A stretch of 64,000 bases of DNA, taken from contig NZ_SBKP01000010.1 in assembly GCF_004122115.1 (NCBI RefSeq), forward strand, positions 51,880-115,879, written 5' to 3'. Positions 47,263 to 54,584 of this stretch are shown here, in pieces. A program made the translations under genes and the position numbers. Positions within the stretch are counted from its first letter, which is position 1. Every line of letters begins with the position of its first letter. The notes under the pieces are model-generated. The model ran no database searches. It saw only the letters and a list, made by a program, of their open reading frames with translations, and had not been told where the DNA came from. This DNA comes from Sphingobium fluviale (lineage in GTDB: Bacteria > Pseudomonadota > Alphaproteobacteria > Sphingomonadales > Sphingomonadaceae).

Positions 47263-47582
47263 GCCCGCCCCTTCGTGTTCAGTCCTGAATATCGCTCGAC
47301 TTTAAGGTCTCCCGCCCGCTTGCGCGTTTGGGCGATGTCGTAGCTGTTCTGCATTCGCATCAGCGTCTCCATGGAGACGCCAAACGCCTTCTCGATCCGG
47401 AGCGCCATTTCCGGCGACAGGTGCGCCCGCTCGTTGAGCAGCGCAGATAGCGCAGGCCGCGTCACGCCGAGCACTTCGGCGGCATCCGTCACGGACAGGC
47501 CGTGCGGTTTCAACACTTCATGCTTCACGAAGCCGCCCGGATGGGCGGGTTCCTTTAGCCGAACATCGGCCTGATTTGGCAT
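47259..47582 (-). CDS. higA: HigA-family helix-turn-helix antitoxin/regulator
   Basis: 107 aa. XRE helix-turn-helix with the HigA-family core HPGGFVKHEVLKPHGLSVTDAAEVLGVTRPALSALLNERAHLSPEMALRIEKAFGV (read across several motifs). HigA normally follows a HigB toxin gene; none is found upstream, so this copy is an orphan. A perfect palindrome lies 63 bp upstream. Heading the restriction-like operon, it may act as a control protein. Stop overlaps the next start (ATGA). Confidence 0.85.
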   Translation of the reverse strand: MPNQADVRLKEPAHPGGFVKHEVLKPHGLSVTDAAEVLGVTRPALSALLNERAHLSPEMALRIEKAFGVSMETLMRMQNSYDIAQTRKRAGDLKVERYSGLNTKGRA

Positions 47583-47644
47583 GTGCGGTATCCGGTTGAA
47601 TTGCCCCTTGAATCGGCTTTCAGCCTATCGGACGGATCGTTTCC

Positions 47645-47663
47645 TGTAAAGACACGCTTTACA
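47645..47663. promoter_or_regulatory. Operator-like palindrome upstream of higA
   Basis: TGTAAAGACACGCTTTACA: perfect 7-bp arms with a 5-bp spacer, 63 bp before the higA start. Position and symmetry suit autoregulation by the HTH protein of this operon. Confidence 0.6.
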
Positions 47664-47817
47664 TAACCTGCGACGCGTGGGCCGTGTCCGGCTTCCGGCA
47701 CAACAGCGCATCCACCGCCGCGTTTGCTCCTGCGGTGTTGTTCCGCTCTCAGTCATGCCGCGCACCTTTGCGTCGGGCCGCGCCCTCGCGGCTGCTATTC
47801 TTGCGGCCTTTACGGCC

Positions 47818-48228
47818 TCACACCTTCACGAAGCGCGAACCGACAATAGCAGCGCGGGCGGTTTCATCGCTCCATGCCATGCGGTCTATCTTGCCTTGGC
47901 CGATTTTCCCGCGTTGGCGACGTATCGCTTCGCCGCGTTTGAGTGGATAGAGCGGGCGCAGCCATTGCGGCGCAGGCTCGACCGTGCAGGCCGTGACTTC
48001 AATATGCACCCAGCCGCCCCGGTCAATCTTGACGACTTGGCCCGTGATAACGCGGTGGCCGGTGATGACCGGCCTTTTCTTGGAATGGCGCGGCTGGGGT
48101 TTCCAGACCGGCTCGCGCCAGCGGATCACGTCCGCCACGATGAAATCAGTGCCGCAGGATAGCCATTTCACGTCTCCCCCAATCCGGGGGCGCTTCACCT
48201 GCGCGATGCCGCAGCGGCATCTGCGCAT
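47818..48228 (-). CDS. Hypothetical protein with N-terminal cysteine-rich motif
   Basis: 136 aa, not recognised. Starts MRRCRCGIAQVKRPRIGGDVKWLSCGTDFIVAD-like, with CRC and a later C forming a possible zinc-binding knuckle. The middle PVITGHRVITGQVVKIDRGGWVHIEV is beta-rich and reads like a coding sequence, unlike the antisense frame. ATG at 48228 has AGAGG five bases upstream; the frame extends to 48315 without a better site. Confidence 0.55.
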   Translation of the reverse strand: MRRCRCGIAQVKRPRIGGDVKWLSCGTDFIVADVIRWREPVWKPQPRHSKKRPVITGHRVITGQVVKIDRGGWVHIEVTACTVEPAPQWLRPLYPLKRGEAIRRQRGKIGQGKIDRMAWSDETARAAIVGSRFVKV

Positions 48229-48376
48229 GCGCGCCTCTGTATGGTAAGCTTGACGCGCCCCCTGTCTCTTTAGATTGTGAAGGGGAAAGACGTTTGTGCG
48301 CAAGTACATCTGCAATGTCCCTGTCTACGATGCAGGACATGGCAAAGATTTACCAAGGCGGGTTGCCGCTCCGCAC

Positions 48377-48396
48377 AAACATACAGACGTATGTTT
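48377..48396. promoter_or_regulatory. Palindrome copy 1 (CATAC-N4-GTATG)
   Basis: AAACATACAGACGTATGTTT: perfect 8-bp arms around a 4-bp spacer, 16 bp before the start of the 161-aa gene that opens the transfer run. The strongest of three copies of this motif; likely a repressor or activator site. Confidence 0.6.
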
Positions 48397-48411
48397 ACTC
48401 ACGGGGGCATC

Positions 48412-48897
48412 ATGCCGGAGGACAAGCCAAGCGCACCAACCGCAGATGAAGCGCTAAGCGCTTGGGAACAAGGCGCAGGTAATACGCCTGATGCGCCGCC
48501 GCACCCGAAGCTCGCCCATATCAAATCCCTCTTCGCCGCGCATACGGATGTATGCAGCTTGGAAGACGCGCTTTCCGTCGCGATGAACGACGCGGGCGAC
48601 GCCGTGCCCGTGACGGTGGAGGTGCAACCGGGATTGCTCGCGCTACTCGCCCACATCGAAGAACTCGATTCGGCCCGAGTCGGGCGGAGTCCCGCGCCGC
48701 CGTCGCGCTTGCTGACGCAGATTGTCAGCAATCACCTCGAAAATCTGCTGCATACCATCGTAACCAACCCGACCAGCCATCCGCACTATGCGGAACTGTG
48801 GAACGCCCTCTGCGCCGCCGAAGGCGCGCCGGAACTGGCGGTGCCGACCGGCGATGCAGCGGACGGGACGCCGCCCGCTGACGGAGGGTCGTTCTGA
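48412..48897 (+). CDS. Hypothetical protein preceding the coupling protein
   Basis: 161 aa, not recognised. Pro/Ala-rich with a central segment (PVTVEVQPGLLALLAHIEELDSARVG) and a helical region LLTQIVSNHLENLLHTIV. Stop overlaps the traG-like start (TGATG), so it belongs to the same transcript. The first codons sit downstream of palindrome copy 1, and copy 2 lies inside its coding region. Probably a transfer-region accessory protein. Confidence 0.65.
   Translation: MPEDKPSAPTADEALSAWEQGAGNTPDAPPHPKLAHIKSLFAAHTDVCSLEDALSVAMNDAGDAVPVTVEVQPGLLALLAHIEELDSARVGRSPAPPSRLLTQIVSNHLENLLHTIVTNPTSHPHYAELWNALCAAEGAPELAVPTGDAADGTPPADGGSF
48540..48555. promoter_or_regulatory. Palindrome copy 2 (CATAC-N4-GTATG)
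   Basis: GCATACGGATGTATGC: 6-bp arms, 4-bp spacer, inside the 161-aa gene. Same symmetry as copies at 48377 and 51341. Confidence 0.5.
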
Positions 48898-51278
48898 TGC
48901 GCGCGGCGACGAAGCCCTTGCGGGCCGTCGCCGTATCGCTGGCGCTTGCCGCGTTGCCTTTGTCCGCCGCCGCGCAAGAAGCCGCGCCAAGCTGGCAGAA
49001 GGATAATCCGATATTCCGGCAGGGCGGCGAGCCGCGCGGTCTGGTGCTCCTGCCCGCGCAGCAGCGCGTCTTTGACCGCGATGCGGCGTTGCTGGCCGAT
49101 ATCCGCGTGGAGCTTGCGGAGGGCGCGTATCGCCGCAAGGCAGGCGAGATTGACGCGGCGGCATGGCGTAGCCGCACTAGCGAACTGCAAGGGGCAGAAA
49201 CCGCCCTGCGCCGCAAATGGCAGGGCATCGGCACGGGCCAAGACCTCATGCTGAGCAGCGCCGCCGACAGCATCGCCCGCGCGCGCATGGCGGCGCTGCG
49301 GGCGCAATACGACCCGCCCAAAGAACCGACCCCTTGGAACTACGTCACCGAGCTTGCAGGGATTGGCAAGGACATGGCCGTGGGCCTGTTCCGAGACAGC
49401 ATCGGCTTTCTCGGCAGTCTGTTTTCCAGCCTGTTCGGCCCGCTGGCCATGCTCGTGGGCGTCGTCGGGCTGATTTGGCTGGTGAAGGACAAGCGGCGTA
49501 AACCGAAGCCAAAACCCGCCCTGTCCGACAACTACGGCAGCGCCCGCTATGCGGAGGTACGCGACCGCCTTGCCGACCCCTACGACGGCCATCGGGGCGT
49601 GTTTTTCGGCAAAAGCAGCGCGCCGGAGCTTTCTGCCATCCCCATCGAGCAGCAGACGGGCGCGCCCGTGCTCTCGACGCCGGAACACCATACGCTGATT
49701 GTCGCGCGCACCCGCACGGGCAAGGGCACCCGTGTCATCGTGCCGACGCTTTTGCGCTATGGCGGCTCGGCCATCGTCATCGACCCCAAGGGCGAGAACG
49801 CCGCCATCACGGCGCGCATCCGGCGCAGTGCGCTCAACAGCGCCGTGCACGTCATCAACCCGTGGGGCGAATTGGCGGAGACGTTCAAAGAACGCGGCCT
49901 TGCCCCCGCGACCTTCAATCCGCTGGACGTGCTGGTGCGCGACGACCCTAACGCCGTCGCCGTCGCGCAGGCGCTTGCTGCGGCGGTCTGTCCAACGACC
50001 CCCGGCGACAAAGACCGCTATTGGCAGGGCAGCGCCGCGAATGTGCTGACCGCCGTGCTCCTGTGGATCACCGACCAGCCGGGCGAGCAAAAGACGCTCG
50101 CCCGCGCGCGGGAGATTGTGAGCCTCAGCCGGAGGGATTTCACGGAGAGGTTTCTGGTGCCGATGGCGGCCAGCAGCGCCTTCGGCGGGGCGATACGGGA
50201 GATGGTCAGCCCGTATCTCGATCTTGCCCAAGAAACTTATTCGGGCATCATGTCCAATCTCTCGGAGGCGACCAAGTTCCTCTCCGACCCGCAGGTGAAG
50301 GCCGCGACCGCCCAATCATCCTTCGACATGGCCGACCTCATCCGTGAGGCGGTGACGGTCTATCTGGTGATACCGCCCGACCGCATCGACACCCAGCGTA
50401 CATGGCTGCGGCTCATGACCACGGCGGCCATGCATACGTTCAAGCGGTATCCCTTGGGCGGGCGTCCGCCGCACCGCTGCATGATATTGATGGACGAGTT
50501 TCCAGCCCTTGGCCGCATCGAGGATTTACCCCGCGATATCGCCACCATGTCGGGCTACGGCATCGACTTCACCCTCATCGTGCAGGGCCTTGACCAGCTC
50601 AAAGACCTCTACGGCGCGGCGGCGGGCACCATCCTCTCGAACTGCGCTTACAAGTGGTTTTGCAACGTCAACGACCTTGAGAGCGCGAACTACCTCTCCG
50701 AAACCTTGGGCAAAGTGACCGTGCAGACGGTCGGGCATGGCGAGGGCCAGAACTTTGGCCCCGGCGGCGGCGGGCATAGCGAAAACCTCAACTATGGGGA
50801 AACAGGCCGCCCGCTGCTCATGCCCGACGAGGTGCTGTCACTCGGGCGGGACGTGGCCATCGTCCTGAACCCCGCAGACCGTCCGCATTATGTGCGTCCG
50901 GTCGATTACTGGCGGCTTCCTGATGCCTTCGCCTCGCTCGCCGGCGTCTACCCGCATCTCTATTGGGAGCCGCCCTTAGTCTACGACGACAACCCGTATT
51001 TTATGCGTGGCAACAAGGACGGCGGCCAACAGGGCCGCCAGTCCGGCGGCGCGCGTCAGCGCGCCGCAAAACCCAACGGCAAAATGACGCGCGCGGAAGC
51101 GCTCGACCTTCTCGGCCTTGCGGAAGGCGCAACCGCCGCCGAAGTCCGCGCCGCATGGAAGCGGCTTATGCAGAAGGTGCATCCCGACACGGGCGGCTCG
51201 GCCCGTTTTGCGCAGATGCTCAACGAAGCCCGCGACGTGCTCGCCACAGGCGGCGGCGACGAGGGCCGCGCGGGATGA
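48897..51278 (+). CDS. traG: Type IV coupling protein (VirD4/TraG) with C-terminal J-domain
   Basis: 793 aa. A signal-like first helix (about 8-26), a second membrane segment (about 170-198) and then the ATPase: Walker A TRTGKGT near 265-275, Walker B MILMDEFPALG near 530. It brings the relaxase-DNA complex to a secretion channel. Unusually, the C-terminal 60 residues (about 730-790, EALDLLGLAEGATAAEVRAAWKRLMQKVHPDTGG) form a DnaJ-type J-domain with HPD at about 762-764, so it may recruit a DnaK chaperone. Coupled to the upstream gene by TGATG. Followed by the stem-loop array. Confidence 0.9.
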   Translation: MRAATKPLRAVAVSLALAALPLSAAAQEAAPSWQKDNPIFRQGGEPRGLVLLPAQQRVFDRDAALLADIRVELAEGAYRRKAGEIDAAAWRSRTSELQGAETALRRKWQGIGTGQDLMLSSAADSIARARMAALRAQYDPPKEPTPWNYVTELAGIGKDMAVGLFRDSIGFLGSLFSSLFGPLAMLVGVVGLIWLVKDKRRKPKPKPALSDNYGSARYAEVRDRLADPYDGHRGVFFGKSSAPELSAIPIEQQTGAPVLSTPEHHTLIVARTRTGKGTRVIVPTLLRYGGSAIVIDPKGENAAITARIRRSALNSAVHVINPWGELAETFKERGLAPATFNPLDVLVRDDPNAVAVAQALAAAVCPTTPGDKDRYWQGSAANVLTAVLLWITDQPGEQKTLARAREIVSLSRRDFTERFLVPMAASSAFGGAIREMVSPYLDLAQETYSGIMSNLSEATKFLSDPQVKAATAQSSFDMADLIREAVTVYLVIPPDRIDTQRTWLRLMTTAAMHTFKRYPLGGRPPHRCMILMDEFPALGRIEDLPRDIATMSGYGIDFTLIVQGLDQLKDLYGAAAGTILSNCAYKWFCNVNDLESANYLSETLGKVTVQTVGHGEGQNFGPGGGGHSENLNYGETGRPLLMPDEVLSLGRDVAIVLNPADRPHYVRPVDYWRLPDAFASLAGVYPHLYWEPPLVYDDNPYFMRGNKDGGQQGRQSGGARQRAAKPNGKMTRAEALDLLGLAEGATAAEVRAAWKRLMQKVHPDTGGSARFAQMLNEARDVLATGGGDEGRAG

Positions 51279-51340
51279 AAGCATCGCCACATCCTCCGCC
51301 TTCGTGCTATCCTGCGGCTCATCCCGCGCTGAGCGATTCA

Positions 51341-51354
51341 CATACGATTGTATG
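51341..51354. promoter_or_regulatory. Palindrome copy 3 (CATAC-N4-GTATG)
   Basis: CATACGATTGTATG, 5-bp arms, 4-bp spacer, in the gap after the coupling-protein gene and 50 bp before the stem-loop array. Third copy of the motif at 48377 and 48540. Confidence 0.5.
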
Positions 51355-51403
51355 CAGACGGCGATACCCGCCCTTGCCGCAAGCGCTCGCTACCCCACAC
51401 CCC

Positions 51404-51848
51404 AGCACGTCCCGTGCTATCCTAAGTTATGGCTTAGGAGACGGTGCAAGCCATGTGCGGACTGACCGTCCACACCCCGCACCTGATGGTGCTGGCTTGG
51501 CAAGGAAGGCGCTTCGCCCTCCCGTTGCATCCCTCCCGAGCAAGGGGTTTCACACCCCTGCACCCGTGCGGGGAGCCTTCGTGCTCCCTGCGACCCATGA
51601 CCCGGGCTTTGCCCCCGGACCCCACCAAAGGAGCTATCGCGCTCCCTTGGAACCCATCGACCAAGGCACGTCGTCCTTGGAACCAGACAAGGGGTTATCG
51701 CCCCCCTCGACCACTCGCCGGAGACTTCCGCGTCCCGGCACCCACGGCCAGAGCTTGCGCGCTCTGGACGACGCACAGGCGGCTTTCATGCCCCTGCACC
51801 CTGACGGAGGGGGATACCCCCTCGACCCCGCAGCCGGATACATCCGGC
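51404..51848. repeat. Tandem array of at least 14 short stem-loops, candidate oriT or structured RNA
   Basis: Consecutive imperfect hairpins, roughly 27-35 bp apart, fill the whole gap between the coupling protein gene and mobC. Stems differ in sequence but keep pairing: for example CCAAAGGAGC with GCTCCCTTGG (51625-51650), CCAAGG with CCTTGG (51661-51680), CCAGAGC with GCTCTGG (51748-51767), GAGGGGG with CCCCCTC (51807-51823), GCCGGAT with ATCCGGC (51833-51848). Many stems carry one A-C mismatch or single bulge. From 51523 on most are followed by an ACCC-type linker. No protein-like reading frame explains it. The position suits an oriT. Confidence 0.75.
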
Positions 51849-51857
51849 AGAAAGGAG

Positions 51858-52403
51858 ATGCGCTTGAGCGATAGCGGCTCAGAGCACAGCCCTTCCGGGC
51901 GGCGCAAGTCGGAGCGGCGGCAACGCACCGCCACTATCTATGCCCGCGTCACGCCCGACGAAAAGTCGGCGTTTCTCGCCCGCGCCGACAGGGCGGGCAT
52001 GGCCGCCGCCGCCTTCGCCCGTGCGGTGCTCATCGGCGAAGCCGGTCCCCGCGCGCAGCGGCGCACCCCTGCCGACAGTGCTGCGCTGCGTCAAATCCTC
52101 GGCCACCTTGGCAAGACCGGCAGCAATCTGAACCAGATTGCCCGCTACCTGCATACAGGCGGCGAGCCGGAAACCGTCCTGCCGGACCTGCGCGAGGCGC
52201 TGGCCGACTTCGCGTACATCCGCAGCCTCATCTATGATGCGCTCGGCAAGGAGCCGGATAGCGCGCCAGCGGCGACATCGCCGCTGGCCTCGGCATCCGC
52301 ACCGGCTCCAATCCCGGCACCGACACCGGCACCGGCACCGGCAGCGCCGGAGGCCATCCCGCCTGCGGGATTGTCCAAGTTCATCCCGCCGCCCAAACCG
52401 TGA
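51858..52403 (+). CDS. mobC: MobC-like relaxosome accessory protein
   Basis: 181 aa. A ribbon-helix-helix-type N-terminus (RTATIYARVTPDEKSAFLARADRAG) and the MobC signature KTGSNLNQIARYLH at about 92-105; a Pro/Ala-rich tail follows. It helps melt oriT for the relaxase. The start is uncertain: AAGGAG ends exactly at the ATG (51858), too close, while the in-frame TTG at 51864 is spaced 6 bp from it and fits better. The relaxase gene follows after 9 bp. Confidence 0.87.
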   Translation: MRLSDSGSEHSPSGRRKSERRQRTATIYARVTPDEKSAFLARADRAGMAAAAFARAVLIGEAGPRAQRRTPADSAALRQILGHLGKTGSNLNQIARYLHTGGEPETVLPDLREALADFAYIRSLIYDALGKEPDSAPAATSPLASASAPAPIPAPTPAPAPAAPEAIPPAGLSKFIPPPKP

Positions 52404-52412
52404 GGCGGCGGC

Positions 52413-53897
52413 ATGATTATCAAAGGAGGCTCACGCGCCGGACCCCGCCAGCTTGCCGCCCACCTTCAGCGCACCGACACCAACGAACGCATGGAGATGC
52501 TGGAACTGCACTCCGGCCTCGATGACCTGGCCGCAACCTTCCGCGACTGGCAGACGCTCTCGGAGGGCACGCGCGGCAAGAAGGGCCTTTATCACGTCAA
52601 CATCGACCCCGACGCCCGCTATGAGATGACGCCCCAGCAATGGGCGCGGGCTGTGGAAGTGCTGGAACAGGAACTCGGGCTGGACGGCCAGCCCCGCGCC
52701 GTCGTCCTGCACGAGAAGAAAGGCCGCCAGCACATCCATATCGTCTGGGCGCGCACCGACCTCGAAACCATGACCATGCGCTCGGATAGCAACAACTATC
52801 TCGCCCATGAGCGCGCCAGCCTGAAACTGGAACGCGAGTTCGGCCATGAGCATGTGCCGGGGAAGCACGCGAAGCGCGACCGCGCCAAGCAGCCGGAGTT
52901 CCCGCGCGCGGAGGTCAGCCATGCGGAGCATCAGCAGGCCGAACGCAGCGGCCTTTCCACCCAAGAGCGGCGGGCGCAGCTTGCGGCGCTCAAATCATCC
53001 TGCGACAGCGGCATGGCTTTCAAGGCCGCCGTGGAAGAAGCGGGCTATGTGCTGGCGCGGGGCGACAGCAAGGACTTCGTGCTCGTCGGGCCGGAAGGCA
53101 GCGTTTACAGCCTGAGCCGCGAACTCAAAATGAAGGCCGCCGAGGCGCGGGCATTCATGGCGGATGTGAACCGCGATACGCTCCCCACCGCCAGCGAGGC
53201 CAAAACCCAGCAGCGGCACCGGCATATGGATGCCGAGCCGCCTGCCTTCGAGATGCAACGCCCGCCCGTCGAAGATCTCGCGCCAGCGCCGGAGGCGCAG
53301 GGCGAGATACCGGACGCGCAGGAGCAGGATTCCGGCACGCCGGAACTCGCCCTCGCCGTCGCGGCGCCCTTGGTCGCGCGCGAACAGGCCGAGGCCGAGA
53401 AACTGGCCAAGTGGCATCAGGCCGAATTGCGCCAGCTCCGGCATGTGCTCGTTCTTGAGGCACGCGAAAAGATAGACGGCCTGCGACGCCAGCAGCAGGC
53501 CGAGCGCGCGCGCTTCATCCGCGATGGAAAATTATCCGGCATCGAGGGATATATCGAAGCCCTGCAAAACCGCCTCAAGCCGGGGCGCGGCGCGGAGAAG
53601 CGCCTTGAGCGCGACACCGCATGGAAACACCTGCGAGAGCGGCAGGCCATCGAACGCGCCGATCTTCGCACATTGCTCCGGCAGGACAGAGCCGAACACA
53701 TCGCGGAACTGAAAGAACGCCACGACCAGCAGCGGCGCGACCAACAGGCGGGGTTTGCGCGGGAGCGTATCCGTTATGCGGAAGATTCAGCCCGCGCGGC
53801 GCGACTGCTCGCGCAGGTAGAACAAGACCGCCTTGAAGCAGAGCGGCAACGGCAGGAGGGGCGCGCGGCGGAACCGCCGCCAAGACCCGCAAAGTAA
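52413..53897 (+). CDS. Relaxase / mobilization nuclease
   Basis: 494 aa. The N-domain (1-170) has MIIKGGSRAGPRQLAAHLQRTD and the metal-binding histidines LHEKKGRQHIHIVWARTD (H100, H107, H109), typical of VirD2-type relaxases; a candidate catalytic Tyr is Y60. The rest is charged and probably coiled-coil (about 330-480). It nicks oriT and leads the strand into the recipient. Follows mobC by 9 bp. A frame open from about 53838 past its stop raises the possibility of a frameshift. Confidence 0.87.
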   Translation: MIIKGGSRAGPRQLAAHLQRTDTNERMEMLELHSGLDDLAATFRDWQTLSEGTRGKKGLYHVNIDPDARYEMTPQQWARAVEVLEQELGLDGQPRAVVLHEKKGRQHIHIVWARTDLETMTMRSDSNNYLAHERASLKLEREFGHEHVPGKHAKRDRAKQPEFPRAEVSHAEHQQAERSGLSTQERRAQLAALKSSCDSGMAFKAAVEEAGYVLARGDSKDFVLVGPEGSVYSLSRELKMKAAEARAFMADVNRDTLPTASEAKTQQRHRHMDAEPPAFEMQRPPVEDLAPAPEAQGEIPDAQEQDSGTPELALAVAAPLVAREQAEAEKLAKWHQAELRQLRHVLVLEAREKIDGLRRQQQAERARFIRDGKLSGIEGYIEALQNRLKPGRGAEKRLERDTAWKHLRERQAIERADLRTLLRQDRAEHIAELKERHDQQRRDQQAGFARERIRYAEDSARAARLLAQVEQDRLEAERQRQEGRAAEPPPRPAK

Positions 53898-54010
53898 GCG
53901 GCTCGCGTTTCCTGCAACCAGAACCGGGCCGCAAGAAAAAGAAGAAAAAGGTTGCCACAGGTCAGCAGGGCGAAGCCGCCGCCGAAGGGCTGTTCGGCTG
54001 GCTTCCCGAT

Positions 54011-54409
54011 ATGGCGGCAATATCCGCAGCCATGTCACGCTTCCTGCATCTGGACGCGATGCAATCATCGGAACTGGCAGATGCAAGCGCGACCGCGAAG
54101 GACAGTGAAGGGTTTGAAGACCCGCCCGAGCTTGTGCCCACGTTCATGCCGACGGTGCGCCGCGTGCTCTCGCGATTCATGAATCCGGCCAAGAAGCGCA
54201 GCGTGAAAAACCGCCGTGCGCGCGGTCTTCGCGCACTTCTTGCGCGTACAGGGTTCAGGTCGAAGTTTCTGGCGCAGCCATCACCGCCGCCTGCACCGAA
54301 ACCGGCTCCGCCAAAACCGCCGAAGCCGGTGGCACAATCAGCTACATCACAATCGTCGCCAAGGCCCCAAACACTGCGCGGTAAGTTCAACATGACGCCA
54401 CGTCTATAA
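54011..54409 (+). CDS. Hypothetical protein, possible frameshifted relaxase extension
   Basis: 132 aa from the first ATG. The same frame is open upstream through about 53838 with a Lys-rich run (RKKKKKVATGQQGEAAAEGLFGWLPD) and no good start, so this may be a shifted continuation of the relaxase or a separate gene with an unusual start. It has a basic region MNPAKKRSVKNRRARGLRALLARTG and a Pro-rich tail. Function unknown. Confidence 0.5.
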   Translation: MAAISAAMSRFLHLDAMQSSELADASATAKDSEGFEDPPELVPTFMPTVRRVLSRFMNPAKKRSVKNRRARGLRALLARTGFRSKFLAQPSPPPAPKPAPPKPPKPVAQSATSQSSPRPQTLRGKFNMTPRL

Positions 54410-54481
54410 CGTATTATAGAAATAAAAAATAATGTTATTGAACTAAAGTGCGCCGTCGTGTCATCGTTATCTCAATTTTTA

Positions 54482-54573
54482 TCACGTTAAAATTTGATTC
54501 TCGCCTAATACTAATATTGATTTTATTTTCGAAAACAAATCGAAAATAGATCGAGTGTGCAATTTTAACGTGA
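54482..54573. promoter_or_regulatory. 13-bp inverted repeat pair in an AT-rich promoter region
   Basis: TCACGTTAAAATT at 54482-54494 is exactly complementary to AATTTTAACGTGA at 54561-54573. Between them are AT-rich bases with TCGAAAA repeats. The second arm ends 11 bp before the lipoprotein start, so a looped repressor or cruciform is plausible. Base use here is far more AT-rich than the flanks, consistent with recent acquisition. Confidence 0.55.
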
Positions 54574-54584
54574 GTTTAATACGA

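Noticed and set aside
47583..47817. HigB toxin gene upstream of higA
   Set aside because: Neither frame in this stretch gives HigB-like residues; only the operator-like palindrome is present.
47677..48162. 161-residue plus-strand frame opposite the gene at 47818-48228
   Set aside because: The minus-strand frame has a ribosome-binding site and a protein-like beta-rich core; the plus-strand one reads as a shadow.
51444..51857. Frame extending mobC upstream through the stem-loop array
   Set aside because: The translation is Pro/Arg-rich with no fold-like pattern, and the nucleotides are explained better by the hairpin series; ribosome-site position supports a start near 51858-51864.
51404..51858. 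CRISPR array explanation for the repeated structure
   Set aside because: There is no repeated direct-repeat sequence; stems change from unit to unit, spacers are only 5-10 bp, and no cas genes are present.
51404..51858. Integron attC array explanation
   Set aside because: No gene cassettes or R-box core sites (GTTRRRY) lie between the hairpins, and no integron integrase is present.
50963..51874. 303-residue plus-strand frame over the end of traG and the array
   Set aside because: It overlaps the J-domain coding part of traG in another frame and has no start signal or motif.
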